This document shows, in pieces, positions 1-7,438 of a stretch of DNA of 9,808 nucleotides. A program made the position numbers and the translations under genes. How positions within the stretch are numbered: position 1 is the first letter of the stretch; each line of letters begins with the position of its first letter. The DNA is from an uncultured Bacilli bacterium. Lineage in GTDB: Bacteria > Bacillota_I > Bacilli_A > RF39 > UBA660. The notes beneath the pieces were generated by a model, which saw only the letters and a list, made by a program, of their open reading frames with translations, ran no database searches and was not told where the DNA came from. The stretch lies in contig CARMXJ010000045.1 of assembly GCA_949025205.1 (NCBI GenBank), positions 1-9,808 on the forward strand. The letters run 5' to 3'.

Positions 1-23
1 TGATACCATTTTTTTCTTATATT

Positions 24-197
24 TTAAATAAAACCTTTCCGGACAGGTCTATTAAAAAAAGTAAATTCATTTTCATAGTCATATGTCAATTTATCTATTT
101 CTTCTAATACATCGGATTTATAACAAAATTCTATTATTTTGTCTTCAAAACTTTTTGTTTTTATATTTAATAGCAACTTGCAGTGTAGTCTATTCAT
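24..197 (-). CDS. 57-aa ORF coupled to the YdcF-like gene, probably truncated
   Basis: Not recognised. The ATG shares one base with the stop codon of the upstream YdcF-like gene (TAATG), the arrangement expected for translational coupling. The predicted product begins MNRLHCKLLLNIKTKSFEDK, is charged and soluble, and has no visible domain, signal or membrane segment. Its last residues (about NRPVRKGFI) are encoded by the inverted repeat at 29-55. The natural C-terminus has therefore probably been replaced by element sequence, and this would be the 5' part of a longer gene. The alternative is a genuine small protein, or chance open frame after the YdcF gene. Confidence 0.45.
   Translation of the reverse strand: MNRLHCKLLLNIKTKSFEDKIIEFCYKSDVLEEIDKLTYDYENEFTFFNRPVRKGFI
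29..55. repeat. Left copy of the edge inverted repeat
   Basis: Positions 35-55 match positions 9754-9774 exactly in inverted orientation (21 bp, core CCGGACAGGTCTATTA). After one mismatch at 34 the match continues to 29, giving 26 of 27. The GC-containing core stands out in a very AT-rich setting. The repeat covers the last codons of the 57-aa ORF downstream of the YdcF-like gene. Bases 1-28 resemble the sequence outside the right copy only loosely. It is probably the end of a mobile or dispersed element lying to the left; that part is inference. Confidence 0.75.
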
Positions 198-916
198 TAC
201 CTTTTCAAACCTTCTCCTAGTTCTAAGTCGTATATTTTATTTTCTCTTGCTAATCTAACGAGATGGTTTGCTTCAAAGTTTATTAATGTTTTTCCTAAAG
301 TTGTTTTTTTGTAATTTTCATTCTCAAAGTATCCAGTTTCTGCAGCAACTAAAGTATAGGAAAGTGAAACTGGAATATATTTTTTTGCAGAAGCTAAACA
401 CCTTTTTAAATGATATGCGGATGTTATAAGACATAAATTATCTCCTTCTTTTATGTTTATAAAATTGCATATATTTTGTAATGTTTCATTTGAATTATTA
501 GAAATACAATCGGTGATAATAAAATCTTCTGAAATTCCTAAAGAAAGTGCATAATTTTTCATTCTAACTGCCTCTGCTTCATTATTCGAAAATAAATAAG
601 AGATATCGGTATTTTCTTTATTTACTTCTAATGGTGTTTGGTTATTCTTAATATTTGATATTCCATTTTTTCCACCCGTAAATACCATTTTTTGAATGCG
701 TTTTTTCTTATATAGTTCTACTGCCTTTTTTACACGCGCTTCCATTTCAATTTTTCTGCTTGTCCCAAAAACAATAGCATATTCGCTACATGCATGATTA
801 TCTTCTATATCTTCAAAAACAATTTCTTGTATTATATCTTCTTCTAAATCTTCGTTTTTGTAACTTTTTGTTTTTTCATCCCATAATGGATTTATAGGCA
901 CTTCACTTAATTTCAT
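197..916 (-). CDS. YdcF/ElyC/SanA-type DUF218 domain protein
   Basis: A DUF218 (YdcF-like) protein of about 239 aa. Family features are visible in order: a strand ending YAIVFGTS, a helix with EARVKKAVELYKKK, the MVFTGG strand-turn, the acidic NEAEAVRMKNYAL helix, then ISNNSNETLQN and LCLITSAYHLKRCLASAKKY, as in YdcF/SanA/ElyC. Members of this family are linked to cell-envelope functions or bind nucleotide-type ligands, but the reaction is unclear. No signal peptide or membrane helix is seen, so this copy looks cytoplasmic, unlike ElyC and SanA. I chose ATG 916 over the upstream ATG at 943: AAGGTG lies 6 nt before 916, and a consensus TATAAT at 935-940 sits inside the longer frame, so a transcript from it would start after the 943 codon. 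The 57-aa ORF follows with a 1-nt overlap. Confidence 0.85.
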   Translation of the reverse strand: MKLSEVPINPLWDEKTKSYKNEDLEEDIIQEIVFEDIEDNHACSEYAIVFGTSRKIEMEARVKKAVELYKKKRIQKMVFTGGKNGISNIKNNQTPLEVNKENTDISYLFSNNEAEAVRMKNYALSLGISEDFIITDCISNNSNETLQNICNFINIKEGDNLCLITSAYHLKRCLASAKKYIPVSLSYTLVAAETGYFENENYKKTTLGKTLINFEANHLVRLARENKIYDLELGEGLKR

Positions 917-934
917 AACCCTCACCTTGTAAAT

Positions 935-940
935 ATTATA
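935..940 (-). promoter_or_regulatory. Candidate -10 box for the YdcF-like gene
   Basis: A perfect TATAAT on the minus strand, about 19 nt before the chosen ATG at 916. No good -35 box is seen at 16-18 bp (only a T-run), so the promoter may be weak or activator-dependent. A start near 928 would give a leader of about a dozen nucleotides that still includes the ribosome site. Confidence 0.45.
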
Positions 941-954
941 CATTTTTCTAACAA

Positions 955-983
955 AAGAAAAAAGACTTTATTGTCCTTTGATG
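955..983 (-). terminator. Weak candidate terminator after the CapA-type gene
   Basis: On the minus strand AAAGGAC and GTCTTTT can form a 7-bp stem with one G-U pair around loop AATAAA, followed by an interrupted T-tract. The stem is short and AT-rich, so transcription may partly continue into the YdcF-like gene. Confidence 0.3.
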
Positions 984-988
984 TTCTT

Positions 989-2092
989 TTATTCTTCTTT
1001 TTCTATATCTATATTTGTACTATTTTCTAATACCTTTTTTAACACCATTTGTTTTTCTTCCCCTTCTAAAAGAATAGGCTGATAATCGTTTAAATCACTT
1101 CTACTCGATAAAGAACATGGAATTATTTCAATGGATGTATTTGTTAACACTCCGTCTTCAAAACAAAATGTTTCTTGAAAAATCATGGTGTCTTTGTCAC
1201 TTGGATTTCTGTTTCCGCCAAATACAAAGTTTCCTAAAGAGTACACAATATATTTTCCTTTATAACATTCGATTCCTTGTAAAACGTGAGGGTGATGTCC
1301 TAATACTAAGTCTGCACCACAATCGATGGCATATCTTCCAATATTTTCTTGTACTTCGTTTTGTTTATCTTCTCTTTCTATTCCCCAATGAAATGTTAAA
1401 ATGATTAAATCTGTATTTTGTTCATGAAAATAGGTGGTAGATTTTTCAATATTCTTTTTGGCTTCTGTTTCATTCCATCCTGTTATACCAGCCATACCAA
1501 TTTTTATTCCTTCTACTTCTAAGATTTTATACTCTTCATAACCAAAATAAGGAATGCCTGCTTCTTCTAAATTTTTTATTGTATCCGTATAGCCTTTTTC
1601 TCCATAGTCATATGTATGATTATTCGCAAGGTTTACTGCTTCTACACTACCAGTAGTTAAAATATTCGTATAATCAGCTTCTCCTTTGAAGTTGAATTTT
1701 TTATCTACTCTATGGTCTTCTCCAGCGTCTGTAAACGTTGTTTCTAAATTTGCTATGGTTAAATCATCTTTTGAAACTATATTGTAAACGCCTTTAAAAA
1801 AGTAACTAAAATCTCGATTGTTTTTCTCTAGTACATAAGGAAAATTATCCATTTCATCAAAATGGGTATCTGTACCTAATGTGCAATCTCCTACGGCACT
1901 AATTGTTATTTCCTTTATTTCTTGTTCTAGTATTTTAGATCTTATAATTCTATTGTTTACTGGTGGAACTACTTCTATCTTTTTTTCTACTGTTGTTTTT
2001 TGTAAGTTTTCTTCTTTTTTACAACTCGTTAGTAAAAGACTCATGCTAACTAGCGTTAAGAATTTCTTCCAATATTTCAAGTTATTTTTCAT
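989..2092 (-). CDS. CapA-type (PGA_cap) lipoprotein, metallophosphatase fold
   Basis: A CapA/PgsA-like protein of about 367 aa. Some relatives take part in poly-gamma-glutamate capsule synthesis or anchoring, but many are stand-alone with unknown substrate. No capB or capC lies nearby, so a capsule role is not supported here. An N-terminal lipoprotein signal has basic residues, a hydrophobic stretch and lipobox LLTSC, making Cys24 the likely lipidation site, so the protein should sit on the outer face of the membrane. Calcineurin-like motifs follow in order: SAVGDCTLG, IANLETTFTD, NLANNHTYDYGEKG, FHWGIE, GADLVLGHHPHVLQG, YSLGNFVFGG. The metal-ligand Asp, Asn and His residues are all present. 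I chose ATG 2092 over ATG 2101 because the AAAGAG ribosome site abuts the first ATG but lies 9 nt before the second. It is transcribed separately from the gene upstream, which ends in a clear terminator. Confidence 0.92.
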   Translation of the reverse strand: MKNNLKYWKKFLTLVSMSLLLTSCKKEENLQKTTVEKKIEVVPPVNNRIIRSKILEQEIKEITISAVGDCTLGTDTHFDEMDNFPYVLEKNNRDFSYFFKGVYNIVSKDDLTIANLETTFTDAGEDHRVDKKFNFKGEADYTNILTTGSVEAVNLANNHTYDYGEKGYTDTIKNLEEAGIPYFGYEEYKILEVEGIKIGMAGITGWNETEAKKNIEKSTTYFHEQNTDLIILTFHWGIEREDKQNEVQENIGRYAIDCGADLVLGHHPHVLQGIECYKGKYIVYSLGNFVFGGNRNPSDKDTMIFQETFCFEDGVLTNTSIEIIPCSLSSRSDLNDYQPILLEGEEKQMVLKKVLENSTNIDIEKEE

Positions 2093-2149
2093 CCTAAACA
2101 TCTCTTTCGTTAAAACTTAATATATTCTATCACAAATTTACAAAAATGC

Positions 2150-2181
2150 AAAAAAAATATAAAGTTTTGACTCTTTATATT
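2150..2181 (-). terminator. Intrinsic terminator after the BI-1-like gene
   Basis: On the minus strand a perfect 9-bp stem, AATATAAAG / CTTTATATT, closes an 8-nt loop and runs straight into a tract of eight T. It begins a few bases after the stop codon at 2185. The stem is AT-rich, but the geometry is that of a rho-independent terminator and it separates this gene from the CapA-type gene. Confidence 0.8.
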
Positions 2182-2184
2182 CTT

Positions 2185-2832
2185 TTAATCTTTTGAATTT
2201 CCTATAATGCTTAATAAGTGTAGGAAAATATTAATATAATCTAAATATAAATTCAATGCACTTATGATACTTAGGTTGTCTTCTGGAATATCCTCTTCTT
2301 CTGCTAATGCCTTAATCTTTTGAACATCATATGCTGTAAATCCAATAAAGATTAAGATGCAAATTACAGAAAGTACAAAATCAAATGTTTCGTTTGCTGT
2401 AAAAATATTTACAATAAAACAAATGATTACTGCAATTAAGGCCATCATTAGGTAGGTTCCCCATTTTGTTAAGTCTAATTTTGTATAGTACCCAATTAAG
2501 CCAAATATTAAGAATATAACAGCTGCTAGTAAGAATACAAATAATATAGAAGTTAATTTGTAAGCAATGAAAATAGATGAAAATGTTAAGCCAGATACAA
2601 AACTATATAGTATAAAAAATATTCTTGCTGTATTTTTTCCCATTGTTCTTACTTTGGCCGATAGGAATATAACCAAAATTAATTCTACTACACATAATAC
2701 CCAATAAGTGGAATTTCTAAATATGTTAATAATCATTGTTTCATTATGAGAAACTGCAAAACCTGTTAGAAATGTTACTAAAAGTCCAATAAACATCCAA
2801 ATAAATGATTTGCTCATTACTTTGTTATCCAT
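2185..2832 (-). CDS. Bax inhibitor-1 / YetJ family membrane protein
   Basis: An integral membrane protein of 215 aa, the usual size for the bacterial BI-1 (YccA/YetJ) family. Bacillus YetJ is a pH-sensitive calcium leak channel; the role of this homologue is inferred only from family. About seven hydrophobic helices are visible. The family C-terminus ALNLYLDYINIFLHLLSIIG (residues 192-211) and the preceding GFTAYDVQKIKAL (around 160-175) are typical and carry the acidic residues that form the pH/calcium sensor in relatives. The start is secure: AAAGGAGG lies 7 nt before ATG 2832. The gene has its own promoter in the gap after ychF and a terminator directly after its stop codon, so it is probably a single-gene unit. 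Confidence 0.88.
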   Translation of the reverse strand: MDNKVMSKSFIWMFIGLLVTFLTGFAVSHNETMIINIFRNSTYWVLCVVELILVIFLSAKVRTMGKNTARIFFILYSFVSGLTFSSIFIAYKLTSILFVFLLAAVIFLIFGLIGYYTKLDLTKWGTYLMMALIAVIICFIVNIFTANETFDFVLSVICILIFIGFTAYDVQKIKALAEEEDIPEDNLSIISALNLYLDYINIFLHLLSIIGNSKD

Positions 2833-2839
2833 TCTAAAT

Positions 2840-2847
2840 CCTCCTTT
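2840..2847 (-). promoter_or_regulatory. Strong ribosome binding site of the BI-1-like gene
   Basis: AAAGGAGG on the minus strand, 7 nt from ATG 2832. It is the best ribosome site in the window and fixes the start of the BI-1-like protein. Confidence 0.85.
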
Positions 2848-2863
2848 ATAAAACTATATGTTT

Positions 2864-2892
2864 ATTATAGCATTCTTTCTTAAATATATAAA
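2864..2892 (-). promoter_or_regulatory. Sigma-A-type promoter for the BI-1-like gene
   Basis: The minus strand has -35 TTTATA (2887-2892), a 17-bp spacer and a perfect -10 TATAAT (2864-2869), about 32 bp before the ATG. It lies in the 66-bp gap after ychF, so the BI-1-like gene need not depend on the upstream operon. Confidence 0.6.
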
Positions 2893-2898
2893 TTGTTT

Positions 2899-3999
2899 TT
2901 ATACATTAAATCGAAAATAGACAATATCTCCATCTTGCATAATGTAATCTTTTCCTTCTAGATTTAGTTTTCCTGCTTCTTGTACTTTTTTTTCATCTTT
3001 TAATTCTTCTAGGTCGTTAAATTTCATGATTTCTGCTTTTATGAATCCTCTTTCGATATCACTGTGTATTAAGCCAGCACATTTTTTGGCATTCGTTCCT
3101 TTTTTAAAGGTCCAAGCCCGTACTTCATCTTTCCCAACGGTAAAGAATGTTTGTAATCCTAATAAGTCATAAGTAGCAAAAATAAGTTTGTCTAAACCAC
3201 TACTTGCAATTCCTAAATCGTTTAGAAAAGCTTTTTTGTCTTCACTTTCTAATTCTGCCAGTTCTGATTCTATTTTGGCGCACATGGTAATGACTCCAGC
3301 ATTTTCGCATTTTGCATATTCTCTTACTTTTTTTGTATAGTCATTTTCTCCTAAAGCAATGTCATCTTCTAAAATATTAGCTACGTAAATAAGAGGTTTT
3401 AAAGTTATAAAATTGAAGGGTTTTAATATTAAAAGTTCTTCTTCTTCCCATTTTAGAAGTCTTAAAGGTTGGTTGTTTAGCAAAGACTCTTGGGCTTTTC
3501 TTAGTGTTTCCACTTCTTTTAGCGCTACTTTATCTTTCGTAGTTTCTGCTTTTTTTGCAATTTTTTCAATTCGATTTTCAATAATTTCCAAGTCCGCTAA
3601 TATTAATTCTATGTTGATGATTTCTATATCTCGGATTGGGTCTACTCCACCTTCAACATGAATTATGTTTTCCTCTTTAAAGCAACGAACTACTTCTACA
3701 ATAGCATCTACTTCTCTTATGTGCGATAAGAATTTATTTCCTAAACCTTCTCCTTTGGATGCCCCTTTTACAAGTCCAGCTATATCGGTGAATTCGAAAG
3801 TAGTTGGAACCAAACTATTTGGAACATACATATTTTCTAAAAATTCTAATCTTGCATCAGGGACTGTCACTACACCTACATTGGGGTCAATGGTTGCAAA
3901 GGGATAGTTAGCCGCTAAAATATTTTTCTTTGTGATTGCATTAAATAAAGTGGATTTCCCTACGTTGGGTAATCCTACTATTCCAGCTTTTAAAGACAT
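2899..3999 (-). CDS. ychF: YchF/Ola1 ribosome-associated ATPase
   Basis: YchF (EngD, Ola1) belongs to the Obg-related P-loop family but prefers ATP. It associates with ribosomes and is linked to translation and stress or redox responses. The 366-aa length is standard. Visible in order: G1 loop GLPNVGKST (9-17), switch region NYPFATIDPNVGVV (31-44), G3 DIAGLVKGASKGEGLGNKFL (72-91), a helical coiled-coil region (about 130-200), the G4-equivalent YVANILE (205-211, replacing the NKxD of true GTPases), and a C-terminal TGS domain (about 283-366) with TFFTVGKDEVRAWTFKKGT. The start MSLKAGIVGL fits the family; AAAGGA lies 11 nt upstream, a slightly long spacing. It is the last gene of the parA operon, 16 nt after the AbgT-type gene. 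No convincing terminator follows. Confidence 0.97.
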   Translation of the reverse strand: MSLKAGIVGLPNVGKSTLFNAITKKNILAANYPFATIDPNVGVVTVPDARLEFLENMYVPNSLVPTTFEFTDIAGLVKGASKGEGLGNKFLSHIREVDAIVEVVRCFKEENIIHVEGGVDPIRDIEIINIELILADLEIIENRIEKIAKKAETTKDKVALKEVETLRKAQESLLNNQPLRLLKWEEEELLILKPFNFITLKPLIYVANILEDDIALGENDYTKKVREYAKCENAGVITMCAKIESELAELESEDKKAFLNDLGIASSGLDKLIFATYDLLGLQTFFTVGKDEVRAWTFKKGTNAKKCAGLIHSDIERGFIKAEIMKFNDLEELKDEKKVQEAGKLNLEGKDYIMQDGDIVYFRFNV

Positions 4000-4015
4000 T
4001 TTGTTTCACATCCTT

Positions 4016-5560
4016 TTATAATGTTGGAGATACTCCTATTCCTATTGGAAGTCCTACTATATACCACACAATTAGAATTGTCAATAATAGAACAAAGGTC
4101 ATAATTGCATAAGGCAGTTGGTATCTGATGGCTTTTATAATATTAATGGGTTGCTCTTTTTTGTTGTATTTTTCAAGAAGGGCTAAGTAGATAACAAAAT
4201 AAGCAAATATTGGCGTTATCCCTAGGGTTGTAGATTCTCCAAATCGAAATATTACTTGTGCAAATTCAGGAGAAATTCCAGCTTTCATAAATACAGGAAT
4301 TGTTACTCCCGATATAATGGACCATCTGGTAATAGAGGAAGGTACAAATATAGTTGCTACTGCACTTATCACGAAAAGAAGTATGATTAAAGGAATTGCT
4401 GTAAATGAAGTTTCATTTACAATATTTGATAAAGCCACTACAATTACTGTTCCAATGTTAGTATATTTTACAACGTTAATTAAAATGGAAGCAAAGAAGA
4501 TTAAAACAATTACTTGCCCTATTCCATCTAAAGAGTGTCCTAAATCTTCACATAATTCGCGGTGATTTTTAATGGTTTTGGCGCCTATTCCATAAAATAA
4601 ACCTACAATAATCATTCCTATAGTTATAATGAATACAAAACCAGTACTGAAGAAAGAGTTATAACTAAATAATTTATCAATATAGAAAACTTGACTATCA
4701 TCTAGGAGTTTCCCAGATAAAGGAAGACCTGGTATTATATTATAAACAAAAATTATCAGGTAAATGGCAAAGGCTAGAAATGCTAAAGCTAATCCTTTTT
4801 TTTCTTTTTTTCCTAAAAATAATTCTTCTTCTATTTCTGTTTCTGGAATTTCATATTTGTCTAATTTATAGATTAGATATTTTTCTGTTATTTTGGTAAT
4901 TAATATGGTAAGTGCAATTACTGCTATTAACATGATAACGATAAAACCTGTTGTTTTTATTATATAGTTGCTGTCTACAACATTCGCTGCAAGGAGACTT
5001 AAAGATAAAAGGGAAGAATCAATACTTGTAAAGATGACATTTATTCCATATCCGCATGTAAGTCCTGCGAATGAAGCAATGATTCCTATCATAGGATTTC
5101 TTTTTCCTGTTTCAAATAAAATAGCAGCTATTGGCAAAATAATGATAAAGGATAAGTCTCCAATTATTCCAAGTAAAATGCTTAATAATACTAGGACAAA
5201 TGTAACAGAGTTTTTCTTAGCGTTTTTCGTAAGTAATGTAAAAGCTACTTTTAAAAATCCACTTTTTTGCATAACCCCAATTCCTATTAAAACAATAATT
5301 AAACTGCTTAGAGGAGCAAAGGCCATAAAATTACTAATCGTACTTGTAAAAATGTATTTTAATCCACTTAAGCTAAAAAGAGAAGAGACTTCTGCTATAT
5401 AGGTGTTATATTCCAAGGTTGCTGTACTTATTTTTCTGGAAGTTGCTTGCACACCAATGGTAGCCAGAATTCCACTTAAAAGGATTGTGATTCCAATCAT
5501 CATAAGTATTGTCATAATGGGATGTAGTGTAACTTTTTCTTTTATTTTTCTTACATTCAT
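4016..5560 (-). CDS. AbgT-family transporter
   Basis: A polytopic membrane protein of 514 aa, within the AbgT family (p-aminobenzoyl-glutamate/MtrF type). Relatives import p-aminobenzoyl-glutamate or export sulfonamides; the substrate here is unknown. After a first membrane helix comes an extracytoplasmic stretch, then FAPLSSLIIVLIGIGVMQKSG and a hairpin region GLTCGYGINVIFTSIDSSLL. In the second half are VPSSITRWSIISGVTIPVF and FRFGESTTLGITPIFAYF, corresponding to the conserved C-terminal AbgT motifs (position of GSxxAKW...RxGDSxTNxITP). A charged cytoplasmic loop with many Glu lies near residues 230-255. Its ATG overlaps the DUF951 stop by 4 nt (ATGA), so it is translationally coupled into the housekeeping operon and probably expressed constitutively. 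Confidence 0.88.
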   Translation of the reverse strand: MNVRKIKEKVTLHPIMTILMMIGITILLSGILATIGVQATSRKISTATLEYNTYIAEVSSLFSLSGLKYIFTSTISNFMAFAPLSSLIIVLIGIGVMQKSGFLKVAFTLLTKNAKKNSVTFVLVLLSILLGIIGDLSFIIILPIAAILFETGKRNPMIGIIASFAGLTCGYGINVIFTSIDSSLLSLSLLAANVVDSNYIIKTTGFIVIMLIAVIALTILITKITEKYLIYKLDKYEIPETEIEEELFLGKKEKKGLALAFLAFAIYLIIFVYNIIPGLPLSGKLLDDSQVFYIDKLFSYNSFFSTGFVFIITIGMIIVGLFYGIGAKTIKNHRELCEDLGHSLDGIGQVIVLIFFASILINVVKYTNIGTVIVVALSNIVNETSFTAIPLIILLFVISAVATIFVPSSITRWSIISGVTIPVFMKAGISPEFAQVIFRFGESTTLGITPIFAYFVIYLALLEKYNKKEQPINIIKAIRYQLPYAIMTFVLLLTILIVWYIVGLPIGIGVSPTL

Positions 5561-5748
5561 TTTGCTTCACCCAAAACTTTTTTTAGTTTTTTTTCAAACT
5601 CCAAACGGTCCATCATGATTTCACGCCCACAATTTTGACACTTTATTTTTATATCCACACCTATTCTTGTTATTTTCCATTCATTTGTTTTACAAGCGTG
5701 TGGTTTTTTCATAATGACTAAATCATTTAAATTATATTTCTTGTTCAT
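5557..5748 (-). CDS. DUF951 small Cys-containing protein
   Basis: A 63-aa DUF951 protein (Bacillus YyzM-like), typical size. Family marks are an N-terminal LNDLVIMKKPHAC, then NEWKITRIGVDIKIKC and CxxC-type CQNCGRE. Cys19, Cys37 and Cys40 could form a metal site, with His17 as a possible fourth ligand; that is inference and the function is unknown. I chose ATG 5748 rather than the TTG at 5760 because GAGG sits 6 nt before this ATG and the family starts here. The gene overlaps the end of mscS by 17 nt and the start of the AbgT-type gene by 4 nt. A DUF951 gene beside parB/mscS and ychF is a common arrangement in Firmicutes. Confidence 0.9.
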   Translation of the reverse strand: MNKKYNLNDLVIMKKPHACKTNEWKITRIGVDIKIKCQNCGREIMMDRLEFEKKLKKVLGEAK

Positions 5749-6547
5749 GATGCACCTCAATTTGGTTATAAGGTATTTTTATTTTATCTTTTTCATAATA
5801 GGTTTTGATAATTTTTAGGGCATCTCTTTTTATTTGCCATTGATTATCTTGTGGACAAATAATACTAATCGTATATTTTACACAGCTATCATCTAAAGAA
5901 GATATGCCTAAATATTTTGGTTCCTTTTTGATACCTTCTAATTTTTTTATTTCTGTTATTATTTTAGCAATCGTTTTTTCAACTCGCTCTGTTTTTGCTT
6001 CGTAAGCTGTTGGAATGTCTATCACAACGTTAGCAGATTCTTGACTTATATTTACAATTTGGTCGATATTTCGATTGGCAATGACTAATACTTCTCCCGT
6101 ATTTTTTTTTATTTTTGTTGTTTTTAATCCCATATCTATTACTTCCCCTGTAAAATCATTAAAAGTTACGATGTCTCCAACAACAAAATAATTGTCCATT
6201 ATAACAGTGATTCCACTAATAAAATCTTTTAAAGTATCTTGCAAAGCTAAACCAAGAACAGCTCCTAAAACACCTAAACTTGTGATAAGCGCTTTTGTAT
6301 CTACTCCATATAAATCTAATATAAATAATATTGCTAATATAAATACAATATATTTAAAAATGTTAGAAATTAAATTTACAATCGTTCTTCTTTTTTTTCT
6401 TTCATAAGCATTTTTGCCAGAAACAATTATTTTTTCTATGAAAATTTTTCCGAAATGATAAAGAACGATTGAAACTAATATAATAATTGCAAGTCCATAT
6501 ACTTCTTTTCGGCTTAAAAAGGATAAAATACTTTTGACTATTTCCAT
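5732..6547 (-). CDS. mscS: MscS-family small-conductance mechanosensitive channel
   Basis: A 271-aa MscS-type channel, near the usual length. These homoheptameric inner-membrane channels open under membrane tension and release solutes on osmotic downshock. Membrane helices lie at about 16-34 and 57-80. The pore helix 86-115 (ITSLGVLGAVLGLALQDTLK) has the Gly/Ala packing pattern of MscS TM3. The beta domain follows (120-168: VVGDIVTF, GEVIDMGLKTTKIKKNTGEV, ANRNI), then the alpha/beta vestibule domain (170-271). The ATG follows the parB stop codon directly (TAG then ATG), with only a weak GGGTGA ribosome site, so coupling to parB translation is likely. The 3' end overlaps the DUF951 gene. Confidence 0.94.
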   Translation of the reverse strand: MEIVKSILSFLSRKEVYGLAIIILVSIVLYHFGKIFIEKIIVSGKNAYERKKRRTIVNLISNIFKYIVFILAILFILDLYGVDTKALITSLGVLGAVLGLALQDTLKDFISGITVIMDNYFVVGDIVTFNDFTGEVIDMGLKTTKIKKNTGEVLVIANRNIDQIVNISQESANVVIDIPTAYEAKTERVEKTIAKIITEIKKLEGIKKEPKYLGISSLDDSCVKYTISIICPQDNQWQIKRDALKIIKTYYEKDKIKIPYNQIEVHHEQEI

Positions 6548-7438
6548 CTAATCACCCGTTATTTCTATTCCTAATATTTCTAATATTCTTTCTAAATCTT
6601 TTTCTCTATCAAAAGGAATTTCAATTTTGTTTTCTTTTATTTTTACTTTGGTTCCAATTTTTTCACGCATTATTTTTTCGTAAATTGAAAAATAAATACT
6701 TTTTTCGGTTGTTTTTCGATTGACCTTGTTTATTTTTGGTAAGTTTTCTTCTTGAATAATACGCTCTAGGTCTCTAACACTTAGAGATTCGTTTATAATA
6801 CGGTCTGCTAAGTTGTTGATTTCTACTTCATCACTTAGTTTGCTTAAAGCTCTAGCATGCCCCATACTTATTTTATTTTCTTCTACTAATTTTTTAGTAG
6901 CTGATGGCAATTTTAATAATCCTAACATATTGGTGACATGACTTCTACTTTTTCCAAATTTTTCCGCAAATTCTTCTTGGGTCATGTTTCCTAAACGAAT
7001 GATATTTTCATAAGCAAGCGCTTCTTCAATGGGATTTAAGTCCTCTCTTTGAATATTTTCAATAAGAGCAATTTCCATCATTTCTTGGTCATTGAATTCT
7101 TTTATGATAGCGGGGATTGTTTCTAATCCAGCTAGGCCAGCTGCTTTGGTTCTACGTTCTCCAGCTATTAAATAGTATCCTTTTACCGTTTTTTTTACAA
7201 TAATAGGTTGTACAATCCCATATTCTTTTATGCTTTCTGCTAATTCTTTTAATGATTCTTCATGAAATGTTTTTCTAGGTTGGTAAGGATTAGACTGAAT
7301 TTCTTCTAGAGGAATTTCTATAATGTCGTTTGATTTTGCTTTCGAAACGATTTCGTGTTCAAAGTTTTCAAAATTAATGACTTCGTTTGAGAATAATTGT
7401 TCTAATCCTTTTCCTAATGCTTTTCTTTTAGTTTCCAT
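6548..7438 (-). CDS. parB: Chromosome partitioning protein ParB (Spo0J)
   Basis: ParB is the CTP-dependent clamp that loads at parS, spreads on DNA and recruits SMC for origin segregation. The 296-aa length is typical. The N-terminus KRKALGKGLEQLF is the canonical ParA-stimulating segment. The CTP-binding N-domain (about 39-135) carries IPLEEIQSNPYQPRKTF, IAGERRTKAA (GERRxxA at 93-99) and ENIQR (127-131). The helix-turn-helix is at about 152-177 (MTQEEFAEKFGKSRSHVTNML), followed by the helical linker domain and a C-terminal dimerisation segment (about 245-294). The start overlaps parA by 11 nt. No complete parS site (TGTTTCACGTGAAACA) is seen in the window, so the loading sites must lie elsewhere. 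Confidence 0.97.
   Translation of the reverse strand: METKRKALGKGLEQLFSNEVINFENFEHEIVSKAKSNDIIEIPLEEIQSNPYQPRKTFHEESLKELAESIKEYGIVQPIIVKKTVKGYYLIAGERRTKAAGLAGLETIPAIIKEFNDQEMMEIALIENIQREDLNPIEEALAYENIIRLGNMTQEEFAEKFGKSRSHVTNMLGLLKLPSATKKLVEENKISMGHARALSKLSDEVEINNLADRIINESLSVRDLERIIQEENLPKINKVNRKTTEKSIYFSIYEKIMREKIGTKVKIKENKIEIPFDREKDLERILEILGIEITGD

Noticed and set aside
989..2092. Capsule (poly-gamma-glutamate) biosynthesis locus
   Set aside because: Only a CapA-type gene is present; no capB, capC or other capsule gene is in the window.
2870..2898. TATAAA...TTTATA hairpin after ychF as a terminator
   Set aside because: Six A/T pairs only, no T-tract after it, and it overlaps the -35 region of the BI-1-like promoter.
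4000..4012. TGTTTCACAT-like sequence (read on the plus strand) as a parS site
   Set aside because: Only the left half of the parS palindrome TGTTTCACGTGAAACA matches; the right half is absent and it lies in the short gap before ychF.
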